This document shows positions 49,540-60,804 of a stretch of 64,000 bases of DNA, in pieces (the first letter of the stretch is position 1; every line of letters starts with the position of its first letter). The notes under the pieces were generated by a model, which was not told the origin of the DNA, did no database searches, and saw only the letters and a list, made by a program, of their open reading frames with translations. Position numbers and translations under genes: made by a program. The stretch covers positions 1,995,745 to 2,059,744 of the forward strand of contig PTEX01000094.1 of the NCBI GenBank assembly GCA_003342815.1, read 5' to 3'. The stretch comes from Eudromia elegans. Taxonomy: Eukaryota > Chordata > Aves > Tinamiformes > Tinamidae.

Positions 49540-49960
49540 TTTGCTACAGGCGCGCGTAATCGCAAAATCACCCCTGAAGCCACAGCAATTTTGAATATTT
49601 AACCCAAGTTTACTTCTTGACAAAGGTGCCTAGAAGAGCCTAATTCTGGCGTCATTGAGAACTTGGCTCTTGAATTTGTAGCTGTGGAACTATTTCTCTG
49701 ATTTATAGCTTAACCTGCATATCATTAATTGCAGAGCAACGTCTGCACTTCATCCATTTATTTGTTGGCATTTTCCTCTCCCTGGTAAGAAAAGGTTTAA
49801 GAAGAGGATCAGCAAAGGAGATAGCAGCCAATAGTTTCTCATGGACGCTCACTAGGTGACTACACACTCCAGCAACCGTTTTTCTGCGTTAACTGCAGTT
49901 ACTGGGTGAAAAACGCCCCAATGCCCAAGATTTGGTCATCAGCAAATATTCCCACGGGCT
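49540..49960. promoter_or_regulatory. Candidate conserved non-coding element (contains CGCGCG)
   Basis: The segment opens with an intact CGCGCG at 49551-49556, followed by TAATCGCAAAATC. This is striking in a CpG-poor, AT-rich region, where methylated CpGs decay. Further CpGs occur at about 49650, 49740, 49847, 49878 and 49914, with CATATCATTAATTGC-type homeodomain cores between. No open frame or repeat is present. Regulatory function is inferred from this texture only. Confidence 0.35.
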
Positions 49961-49964
49961 CTTG

Positions 49965-51545
49965 CCCCATGCTGGAGACAGAGAGTGCTTGGTAGGAGCA
50001 GCATCTCTCACTGTTATTTATTTTTCCTTTATCTCATGCATCTGATTAAAAGAAAGCAGAGAAACCTCAAGCTTATCAGGCTGTTGATTTTGTTAGTGCT
50101 TTCCATGGAACCTGATATACCTGAGAAATCAATATGCAGAATTGACTGACATGTATTAAAGGAGTCTGCTGTATGAGATTAAAAAAAATATGAATTGAGC
50201 AAGCTGTAGGTACCTTTCGTTTATACACTGCTCTATTGAGGCTTGAAAGAGTTTTTTTTTTTGGATAGTGATACCAAGAGATTGGTTTCTGGGCAAAGAA
50301 TATCTCTGATCTCAACCATTTTAACAACAAAATAGCAGACAAAATACTCTTTTTTTTTTTTAATGAATTGCAAGTATAAAACATATGAGTAATTGAAAGT
50401 AAGGAAAAATACCAGTTCCAAATTTATTTTCGCCATGTATCGGTACTGAATTAATGTAATTTGCTTAATTTTATGATTTTTAAAAGTGCATTTAAGTATA
50501 ACAACCCCATAAACCTCTACTGACTATTTCTATAAGACTGGTGCACTTACCTGAATCATTGGATTCTAGCACAGGGAGACTTTTATCTTTAGAGATATAT
50601 AGCAATAATAAAGCACATAAGAATGGCCCCATCTCCAGGGAAGACTGATTTGATAGCAGAAATCTCTCATAGCTATTGTAATCTGCCAGTCCTTGTGTGA
50701 ATGGTGTTGTAGAAGAAAATGAGGACAATACTCATGGTTATATCTTATTTTAGCAGAATTTGTGAGAAAAGCATGAACTCACTAAATAGAATTCACTGAG
50801 CATTACAGTACTTATACTGGGAAAGCATACGCAGGTATTAATTTTATTGTTTTGTTATAATTTTGAAGGTTATGTTAAAGAGGAGGAAAAAAACCTGGAC
50901 AAAACAAGGATGTAAAATCCTCTTTCTCCCTGCCATCTCCAGCTCTGTGGATTTTGGAAGATTTTAAAATAATGGAATAGGACTCTTTCTTTTATATATA
51001 GATATATACAATGAAATATAGACATATTTATTAAAAATAATTAGAAGAGTAATAAATTCCACTGCTCCTCTGATGCCAAATGATACAGGTTAATTTTTAA
51101 ACCTCAATCTTTAAATTTTTCTACGGGAGCAGGCATTTCTAAAAACACCCCAGTTTGCTGCTACAGCTTGGTTTTCTGCACTGTCCCTGCCTCTCTGCAG
51201 TCTCTGCCACACTTGGGATGTCACACACCAGCCACAAACAGGCTCCCCGAGTACCTCTACTTGCATTATCAACTTCTAGTGCTGCTATGGAGAGGAGGAT
51301 TTAATATTTTTGTCACCCAGTTGCTGTGAGATGTCAGATTTAAAAAAAAAAAAAAAATTTTTTTTTTAAAAAACAAAGTTTGTTCCAGTGAAAAGAATTT
51401 ACTTCCTACACTCTTGGTCTTTTGTTTCATTTTTAAAACGCAAGGTATTGCAAACATGAAAATCAACTGCAAATTCAGTGGCAAAAGTCAAATACATTTT
51501 ATCAGAGCTACCAAAAAGAAGTATCAAACAAATCTCCTTTCTTGA
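49965..51545. other. Non-coding AT-rich DNA, no gene recognised
   Basis: No gene seen. At 51342-51373 a run of sixteen A is followed by ten T and six A, a self-complementary A-tract junction. Confidence 0.55.
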
Positions 51546-51548
51546 TTC

Positions 51549-51729
51549 CATTTCCTTTCCCCTTTCACTTCCCCTTTTCCTTCTTTTTCCTCCCTTTCAT
51601 CGCTTTTTCTTTTTCTTCTCTTTTTCTTTCCTTTTTTCTTTTTCTTTTTCTTTTTCTTTTTCTTTTTCTTTTTCTTTTTCTTTTTCTTTTTCTTTTTCTT
51701 TTTCTTTTTCTTTTTCTTTTTCTTTCCTG
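51549..51729. repeat. Pyrimidine tract with pure (CTTTTT)n array
   Basis: The core at 51638-51725 is an uninterrupted hexanucleotide array, C every six bases for about 14.7 units. It is embedded in a C/T-rich stretch with few purines from about 51549. The open frames across it (Phe-Ser, Phe-Leu or poly-Lys readings) are artefacts of the hexamer, which repeats every two codons. Such tracts can form triplex DNA and are length-unstable. Confidence 0.95.
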
Positions 51730-54700
51730 CTTGTGGCTGATCATAATACATCATCAGATCCACTGACCTTGAAGTTTTCTGCATCTCTGATGTATCTATG
51801 CCCAATATTATAGTCACACTTGTGGACACAATGAAGTATTCAGGCTCCTTGTCTACTTATTGGGGAAAAAAAAAAAGGAAAAAAGAAAAAATAGGCTGGT
51901 TTGCTGTTTTTCTCCTGCTAAGGACTAAGGATTTTCTACCCCATAAGAATATATCATACATTTTGGAACTGAATATGAAAAGCATGTTTGCATTTTATAG
52001 CAGTTGGCTGTAAATGCATTTTTAAATTTGTGGGGTTTTTTTCTGTACAAATGGGTGTTAATCGGTGTTTCCTAGGAGTCAATGCAATCTGGTAAAATTG
52101 CAACTGAAAGATGATTATACCAGCAGAAAAAAAATAAATTCAGTTAGCTGTGTTGTAAAAGCGCTCTACCCCATCATCTGAGCAGTATCTGAGCTGCAAA
52201 TCATCCTTTAAAAGCACTGGAAAGTTACAGCGTGCCGTGAGGAGCATGGTGTAATCCTAGCAGTCTGGCACTGTATGAGTGCAATTCAGTATTAATGTTC
52301 ATTTTATCTACCACCAAAGGTGCCTCCCTGGACAGGGCTGTGGGACATTTTACCAGAAATGGATACCATTACAAAACCACCTGTCTCTGAGGATGTTTCT
52401 ATAGAACTGGCAAAGAAATGATGCTGTTGTTCCCTAGCTGATTTTCTGCCTTGGTGCTGAATAGAAGGAAATGTTATATGTGCAGCGGCAAGAGAGAGAT
52501 TCTCTCATGAACAAAAAGGGAATAAGCACAAATATTTCCCTCTAGGACCCACAAAGCTTTTCTTTGAAATGCATTTGTGCCCCACTGAAATTCCCTAGGC
52601 TTGTCATATGCTTATGCTCTGAGATTAAGCTGTTTCCTGGGAAAAGACAGAGATGAACTAAACTGAAAGGTTCTTGGCACTGGGAGCTATGATAATAACA
52701 CTAAGCCAGACACTGATTTCACCCTGGAGTCATCATATGAGCTGCTACACATAGAGCGAGCCCAGCTTGCTCTGCTGGAACACTGAACTGGTCGTTAAAT
52801 ATTGATTTTATTTTTTTAGTGGGATAGTCAACCCTTAATCATTTTAGGCCTGGTACCAGAGTGTAAAGTAATAGCTCATCTGCTGTGGAGACAGATTTTT
52901 CCTTAGGCAAAAGTGATATGTGGAGTCTTGGGAGTCTGTTTCAGCAGCAGGTAATATTACCCTGTAGGAATCAGTGTAAAGCAGATGAGTTAACACAGTT
53001 CTACCTCGCTCAGCTCCTCCGACACTTTGGCTTTTGGAGGTTGCCCAGAGACTCTTCATGTTCAGGACAGCTTCCAGCTTGGGCCATTTTTATCAAGGCT
53101 AAGTACACAAGATTACCAATGCGCTGAAGGAAGCCTAGGCATTGATTTAAGCTGACTTCTTTAGACTTATTTCCAGAGATGTATGCAGATTTTCACAATA
53201 GGATCCTCTTTACTGAGTTCTCACTAGATATGACTACTCTGATTTCCCCCATTCATGTCCATTCCCTTTCAGCAGCATAAATCCTCAGGCATAAGACTGG
53301 CCCATCATGCCCAGCCTAGGGAGTTTTAGTTATTCATTGCAAACTAGAACAGCTTCAGTATGGGAGATAAGGTCTCTAGACCTCACCTATTGTGTATTTT
53401 GGTGAGCAGAAGAATGTGTGTTTAAGGAAATGGGTAAAATGGGTTTATGGAGAAGAAAGAGGACTTAAATATTCATCTCATGTTCTGGTGAAGACTGTAA
53501 GTACTAAACTATCAACTGAAAAATATATTGTAACAATCTGACATAATTTCACATGGGGTTTGAGGTATTAAACTCGTTGCAATAGCAGCTTCCAGGCTGA
53601 GTTCTAGAGTTGAGGGAGGTGTAGGAACATTTTGGGAAGCCTGAAGGGTTTAGCTATGAGATGAATGTTTGATGGTTCAATTCTAGGGCATTTCTGGATA
53701 TATTTCAACGTATCTACACTTGGTTGTGGTACCTAAAGTGGCTGTGATATAAGTCCTGCCCACGTTACAGGTCTTCCAAAAAGATTTAGTGATGTAGCTC
53801 CTTTCCAATGGGTGAGAATTCAGATGCTGAAACACTTCTGAGGACAAAATCCCTAGGAGATCCAACTTATTTCCATCCTGCACTGCGTGAAAATGGAAGA
53901 TGCCATATCCTGAACCAAATGTATATATGCAGTTCTGTGGCTGATTGAAGAATCTTCTATGAAAGTTCCCTTTTCTTCAAGTCTAGTTGAAGTTAGGGAG
54001 AATGGAGGTGTTGAGTGTCTCAGAGTATAGAGTTCAAAGAGCACTGAGAAGTAAATGCACATAAATCTTTCCGCAGCATAAGCTTGATGTGACTACACAT
54101 TTATTCAGCTGCAGCAATAACCACCTCCTGACTTCAGTAGTGCAAGAGCACATCCTTATACCTGTCTCCTTGAGGAGATGTGAAAGGACAGCCAGAAATG
54201 CTTGTATTTTTCCTGAAGAACAGAATGGTCTCAGGTGCAAAAGGGAACAAGTGAGGAGGATTTAAACTAAAAACATAAAAGAAATACTGAAAAGATATCA
54301 TATTTCTGACCAGTACGTACAGAATAACATTTTGAATTGCATCAAACAGTGCAGGAAGACTGTCTTGTAGCTCATTAGCCTGGCATAATGTTGACTTTAG
54401 AGAGCTCTTTACATCTGTCATTTAATGTAATATTGATTTTTCTTATGTGGGTTTCATTATTTTTGAGCTCTTGTTAAGACTAGCAAGCACGATGGAAAAT
54501 GCAGATTCTCAGTTCACTGGCATTAACTCTTCACTGTTCCCCACACTATTGTGTGTGTAGCATGGGGCTGCCCTGAAATGTTACTAGCCTTAGAACAGCA
54601 CCTTGAACACATCACAGGAGTGGTTGTACCCAACATCATGCCTCTCTAAGGCAGACAAATATTTCCATTGTCAGTCTTTAAACTTTAAGGGAGAGAGGGA

Positions 54701-56870
54701 AATTCTGTGTTCACCTTACAGATTGAGAGTGATGTAATGACATACGTGTAGCATTGTTGTTATGGAGCAGACTGGTGGCAGAGATGGATCCAAGCACAGG
54801 GGTTTCTGATGAAGACTTTGAGGATGTGGATAGAACACAAAGGAGGAGATATCACTAAAAGCAAGATAAAGTTCAAACTGACTTTAATATTTGAACTTGT
54901 CCAGTTGCCTTAATTGAGAGTCTTTAGGACAGAGGAAGATGGAGTGATGGCTGCCTGCAAACAGCCTAATGTGCTTCAACACATCTTATTCCAAGTGTTT
55001 CAATGTACAGAATTTTTTTTTTATTAAACACTGGACATTATTGTACAATTTCATGGGACTCAACAAGTGTGACTGGATCATGAAGGGAGAGCTTTATAAG
55101 GATGCAAGGGCAAGCTTGCCCAGATATTCTGAGGTAGTTCAGGGCTATAGAGAAGGAGACTAAAAAACATTTTCCATCTAAACGTATTCTTTCTTTATTT
55201 GATCTACTTATTTTTATTACCAACCTCTATTCCTGTGATTTGGATAGAGCAAAGTCCACAGCTCACCAATGGGAGGAGGATTCAGCGCCTGGTTACAGGC
55301 TCTGCTTCTTGGTCAATGTCTAGTTTTCATTTCCCTTCTTTTTATTAAGTGCAGCAGGGGGATCCCAGGGTCGCAGTTTGAGCAGGTATAACTCTTTTTG
55401 ATCTTTGACACATTTATTTTCTCCGACCTCTGTGATGCAGTGCAAGAAATACTGCTGGCAGCTCAGATATTAAATTCTGAAGTTATCTGTCCAAAACTCA
55501 TGCTTGTTAAACCCAATCCTGAAACAAACAAGCAAACAAACTGCTAAATAGGATGCGATTCAGATGTATTTGAAGAAATTATGTTTAGCAGTCTTATCAG
55601 ACATAAATGATGCCCATACATTATTAATTTTACACACGTGGCCAGCCCCACAGACAAGAACTCATGTAGAGAAGCAGGATCAAGGGGCAAACAGTCATGG
55701 GTTTACTGAGGATCACAAAGGCTGAACCTCTCCAGACCCTGCCTTGCAGTCATGAGGGAAAGAAGCTGCCAGCTGCTTGCCCTGTCCCCTTATCCCCTGT
55801 GCTGCTGCATTCAATAAGAATTGAAGTGTGCGGGTGACTGCTCTAAAAACAGGCTCATTCTGTTTTCCTGATTGTACCTTTCACTTGGGAGCTCTACATT
55901 GTGTGAGCGTTTCATCAACAGAATCTTCTGGACCAGATTATTTTCTTTGAATTTCAGAAAATTAAATGTCTCTATTATTTCTCTATGACTGATATTAGAT
56001 TTTTTTTTCTTTTTAATCAAATAGTGATTAGGAACACAGAATAAAAAGGTGGGGGGATATATGAAAGTACCTTTTATATTCTGAGTGAAGACAGATGTAA
56101 TGCCTCTTTTTTTTTTATTTTGTGAAGAATTGGAACGGCTGGAAATTAGATGGCTTTTAATTTTGTTTTTCAGTGCTTCCTTCAGTGTTAAGTTAATTAA
56201 CTGGAAGGTGGCCAGATGCCTTGGAGTTTTTCAAATGTCTGGGGGGCTTTGCACAGAGACAAGCCCACTACTCACTGAAGTAATTAGATTAGATTAGATT
56301 AAATGATTTAAAGCCTTTGGAGGACGAGTTACATGCATTGTGAAGGTAATGCTAAAGCTCTACTTCATTATTAGCAAGAACATAGTGGGGTCCCTGAAAT
56401 CCAGACCTTGTTGCCTTTGTGTTTTGCCTTGATGAACTCTCTTTCAGACTATCATCTCAGATGTGTGGTCAGGTGGGAGAGGGTACAGTATTCATGAAGG
56501 TATATTGTCATTGTACCAATGGTATAGACACATTCCTCATGGAAGTACAGTCCCTCTGTAAGCTGCATGGTGGTCTTCTCTCTGGATAAACTGAGTCTTC
56601 TCTGGGGGTCCGTGAATTGGATCGAGAGATATGATGAGGTCCCACTGGTATATTAGATCCCAGAGAGTCTCCAATGGAGTTGTTCATCTAAGGAGATTAT
56701 TATCCAAGGCTAATCTGTTCTTCCAGGAGGGGATCCAGCCATGACTATCTGCATGAATCAGATATCTCTGGTAGTGACCTTGATTTATCATCATGGAGTA
56801 ATGACAAAATCTCTGCATGTGGCTCCCCAAAATCAATTACATCCCTCGGGGTGGAAAAAGAAAAGAGGAA
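51730..56870. other. Non-coding DNA, no gene recognised
   Basis: No exon, RNA gene or clear mobile element was recognised. A short TTAGA-type pentamer run lies at 56284-56301. Many short open frames exist, but none has domains or a conserved feel. Confidence 0.55.
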
Positions 56871-56874
56871 GAAA

Positions 56875-57010
56875 GGAGAGGAGAGGAGAGGAGAGGAGAG
56901 GAGAGGAGAGNNNNNNNNNNNNNNNNNNNNNNNNNNNNNNNNNNNNNNNNNNNNNNNNNNNNNNNAGGAGAGGAGAGGAGAGGAGAGGAGAGGAGAGGAG
57001 AGGAGAGGAG
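56875..57010. repeat. (GGAGA)n pentanucleotide array with 55-base gap
   Basis: Purine-only GGAGA units run from 56875 to 56910, then 55 N (56911-56965), then AGGAG units to 57010. The left flank from about 56853 is also purine-rich. The array is evidently longer than could be assembled, or its length was estimated. The Arg-Arg-Gly-Glu-Glu frames across it are repeat artefacts. Confidence 0.95.
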
Positions 57011-57014
57011 TGTT

Positions 57015-59255
57015 GACTTGAGGAACTATACTTTCCTTTTTTTCTTCTTCTCTACATACATGATCCAAATGCAGCTGAAATCAACATGGAAACAGGCCCT
57101 AAGCAAAACTGCTGGGATGATCCATTGGCTTTCAAAATTTCATTTAGGCTTTACTCTTAGCTGGAGTTTCATGTAACTGTTTGCAGCTGTATTTGACAGT
57201 CTCTTTGTCTTTTATAGTGCTACATAGGTAGTATCTTTCTGCAAGGATGAAAGGATGAATTATTCTTTACTCTTCTATATGAAACTCCAAATTCAGACTC
57301 TCATTTTATTCTGAGCATATCTTATATTCTCCCATCTGCCTTTCTTTATATAAAGTTTTACGCATATACTGCTATACCTTATTTATAACCTTCAGACACT
57401 GTCTTATTTTTATTTATAAGGCTGATGACATTAGATTCATTTAGAAAAAAAAATCTCATGGTAAGACCAAGCATGTAATGCATGCAACTCAAGCACAGTA
57501 GGAAGAGCAATACATATTAATTAAGCTCAAAAGTGATCCCAAATCATATGAAAACACAGTTTCTGCTGGCTATTTTTTACCAACTAGCTGTCATACTCCC
57601 TGTCAATTGAAAAAACACCCTTCGCTCCTCCACCAAGTCATTTCATTATGAAGTAAAAATGCAATTTTCCCCTAGAGAAAACTCACAATGGACTGGCTCT
57701 CAGGGAATCTATGAAATGCTTATGGAACTGCTAGTGCCTGGTTCTGTTAAAACTAATGATGCCTTATTTAAGTGTTTTCCTCCTTCTTTCCCTTTCCTCC
57801 CACACTCTGCGCAATGGATGGAATTCATTCTCTGAGTATTAGAAGGAAATTTCCTATCTCTGAGTGTGATTATTCACATCCTTGAAAGCAAGTCCAAGTT
57901 ACCTAGGTGGCATGGCCAAGTCTGGGCTGGTCCGCTAGGCTGCTCCCAAGAGCTGCCCCAGAGAGGAAGGTTGTGTTGGAGCAGCCTACTCACGTCATGC
58001 CAAAAGCCTATTGGACACAACACTGGATCTCCAGCCCAGGGCTGGCCTTTCTGAATGCTATACATGTCTTAACTGAGTCCACAAGCTTGTAAGAGAGCCC
58101 CAAGAAGCTGTTCTAGCAGTGAGTTCTGCTTTTGTACCTCCTACAGGCATGGACACCTTCTCCAGCCAGTTGCTTAGCCAGCTATGGTGTAGTACCTAGC
58201 AGGGAAGAGGAAACCTCTGAGATTAATTTGTTCAAATATCTCTGAACTCTTCACACTGAAACATAATAGAGTCTCATTACATTGGGACTACTAGAAGTAT
58301 ATGGTATTTTTACTATGGGCAACGGTGTTTAAGAAGCCACTTAGACAAGAACACAGTCTTTAAGAGCATTTAAGATCTTATGTTAACAAATGTGTGTCTC
58401 CAACTCTAGTGTATACCTTCTCAGCATGGTAGAGCTCTTATAGTTGTCATTCACATCTTCCATCCCTGTTATGCTTCTACCCAACTGCTATTGTGCTTGG
58501 AGAAGGCTACATTTTGCTCAATATTTTCATAATCCATACCTGAGTGCCCTGCTATTGCCATCATTTACTGTTGCTGCTGTTCAACAAGGCATCTTTTCCT
58601 GAGAAACAAAACTAAAATAAACTAAAAATCCAAGTAATATCATTGGTTTAAGATGAAGTAAAAGTTGTAAATTCTTTGCTTTAGGACTAGCAAAGAAACA
58701 TGGAATATAATAAGAACATTATTGGCTGTAGTCAGTGAAGTCATAAAGAGATGATTAAGAGAAGAAATCAGAGAAGTAACATTCCTAGGTATGGATGCCT
58801 TCTGTTATATTCAGTTGATTTGTGTGGCTTGAGCAGTAAATTACAATGAAAAGCAATTTAGGAAAGGAATATTAAAAATAAGATTCAGACACAGTTTTCC
58901 ATTTAAGAAACACTGTAATGAGAGGGTGTGCTTAGTCAATCAGCTCAAGGTGATTATTCACAAGATAAACTGACAGAGAGAAGATAGGCTCCAATAAAAG
59001 AGGAAAATACATCGATCATAGTTTATCCACTTCTCATGCAGAGTAAACTCAGTCCAACTCCAGTGGGCTTCTCAGCTAATGCCCAGTGACCACCTGAGGT
59101 GAGTGCTTGGAGTCCTGCCTAGGGATGGGGTGGGAAAACCTGAGAAATGATGAGGCAGGATTTGTTGGGAGGCAAACACAGGTGACATTTTCATAGATGT
59201 CTGTTATAGACTTCTCATCAAGAAAAAGAAATAAATGAGGCCTTCTTCAGACAAC
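57015..59255. other. Non-coding DNA, no gene recognised
   Basis: No gene seen. A slightly more GC-rich patch lies at 57900-58080, with short overlapping open frames on both strands and no recognisable product. Confidence 0.55.
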
Positions 59256-59261
59256 TGTCCG

Positions 59262-59326
59262 GCAGTGGCCTCTGGAGACCACCTAGTCCAACCCCTCTTT
59301 TCAAGCAGGGTGAACTACAGCAAGTT
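59262..59326 (-). mobile_element. CR1 LINE 3' remnant (minus strand)
   Basis: CCTCTGGAGACCACCTAGTC followed by CAACCCCTCTTTTCAAGCAG and GGTGAACTACAGCAAGTTG is the CR1 3' segment read from the minus strand. Only about 65 bp remain. It lies about 100 bp from a second CR1 piece in the opposite orientation. Confidence 0.8.
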
Positions 59327-59429
59327 GTGGCTGACAAGATGAACAGGAGACACTACCATGGTCTTGCACAAAAGAAGACGAACTACATCTTGAACTCATG
59401 TTCATGTCCAGGGTGGTAACTATTCCTCT

Positions 59430-59674
59430 CTTTTCAGGGCTTTTGAGATCACATCTGGAATTCTGTGTCCGATCATAACATGGGAAATTAAGAGTAGATA
59501 TAAAGAGGGCAGAGGGGGACATGAGGGTGGTCAAATTGCAATAATTTGCATTGAGACATACAAACCTTGACTGATAAGACTCTGAGCAACCTGCTCCAAC
59601 CAGGGCTGATTTAAGTAGAAGTTTGAACCAGATGATCTACAGATTCCTTTCCAAACTGAGTTATTTTGTGATTC
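59430..59674 (+). mobile_element. CR1 LINE 3' fragment (plus strand, decayed)
   Basis: GATCACATCTGGAATTCTGT (about 59448-59467) corresponds to the RPHLEYC part of CR1 ORF2. Further along are GAGCAACCTGCTCCAACC and CCAGATGATCTACAGATTCC, and the copy ends in TTATTTTGTGATTCT, the CR1 tail. It is strongly diverged, internally shortened and not coding. Confidence 0.85.
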
Positions 59675-59679
59675 TGGCA

Positions 59680-60635
59680 TACATTATAAAACCCAGAGAG
59701 GTTTTTCTCATGCACATCAGCACACTGAATCAGAAGAGTCCAGGAACATTAACGGCAGGGTGCAACACTGATCTGATTCAAAGTCATTCCTGCCTGAGCT
59801 GGTGAAAAGGTTCTGCTCCCGATTCTAACATTATATTGCGAACTTGGTATTTTTCCCTTGCTTTATTTTCCTATTTTTTATTTCACTTTGTCCATCTGGT
59901 TTGATAAAATGTGAGTTTTTGAAAGTAGGGTCTGCATTCCTAGGGCTATCTAAAGAACTGGGCACAAGTTGGGTGGGTAGATAGCCAGACTGATGCTTCC
60001 ACCAATAACAGAAGAAAAAGATTTGCTAAGACATTTAGCCTGACAAAAACACTTGTGAAGAGTGACATGTATATATACTTAAGATGGAAGTAAGTGTACT
60101 AGCTGTTTTTCTCTCCTACGATATTTCTGTTACGGAAGTACCCTGAGACATTTCAGGTCGTTCTATACTTGAGATAGTAATTGGGAGAACAATTGAAGAG
60201 GATTGAGTACATACTGAAGAAAAAGCAGTAGGAGGCAAAGATTTCTTCAGAAGAAAATATAACACATTGCAGAAATTGAGTGCTCTGCATTTAATAAGGC
60301 AAGCAAATAGACAAGAGGAAACCAAAGAAAAGGCACAAAAGAGACAAAATGGGAGAAGAAAAAGAAAGCTTATTATGACATGAAAGCCAGAGCAGTTAAC
60401 TATCAGCATGATGATAAACTATTACATTATTACTAGTGCTGTCTCCCGAAGAATGTAAATTACATGACAAGAGATTTGGTCCCGCAGAGCGATAAAGGAA
60501 GTGCATGCAGTTCCACTTCCAAAAGGCCAAGAAGATAAGAAAAAGTCTGTGGGAGGAGGAAGGGGAAGTCAATTTATCATTTTAAAGTCACTAGCACAGG
60601 AAAAAAAAAAAAAACAAACAAAAGGGAACAAATGA
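59680..60635. other. Non-coding DNA, no gene recognised
   Basis: No gene seen. A 14-base A-run lies at 60601-60614. The text at about 59905-59975 loosely resembles the MIR/L2-type tail signature but is too diverged to call. Confidence 0.55.
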
Positions 60636-60639
60636 ACAA

Positions 60640-60800
60640 ACCCTGGAGTAAAGTGGCAGATTGGGCTTAATTTATGCAGATGCAGAGAGAAAGCCGCTTT
60701 CACATTGGGAGTTGCTGATTTAATTTTAGGGGAGACTTAGTGCTCTGTTAATCAGATTTTACCAAAGAAGAGATTGAGCTGTCAGAGGACCCTGAGAAAT
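60640..60800. promoter_or_regulatory. Weak candidate conserved non-coding element
   Basis: A repeat-free stretch with TTAATTTATGCAGATGCAGA, a CCGCTTTCACATTG run, GATTTAATTTTAGG and GTTAATCAGATTTTACC. It has no open frame. Its homeodomain-type cores and texture resemble the other candidates. Support is weak. Confidence 0.2.
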
Positions 60801-60804
60801 ATTT

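Noticed and set aside
51478-51829. Open frames reading poly-Lys, Phe-Ser or Phe-Leu
   Set aside because: They are produced by the (CTTTTT)n hexamer array, which has a two-codon period. They are not genes.
56741-57176. Arg/Glu-rich and Ser/Leu-rich open frames
   Set aside because: They are artefacts of the (GGAGA)n array and the run of N.
59905-59975. MIR/L2-like tail signature
   Set aside because: Only a loose resemblance (TGTGAGTTTTTGAAAGTAGG), too diverged to support a call.
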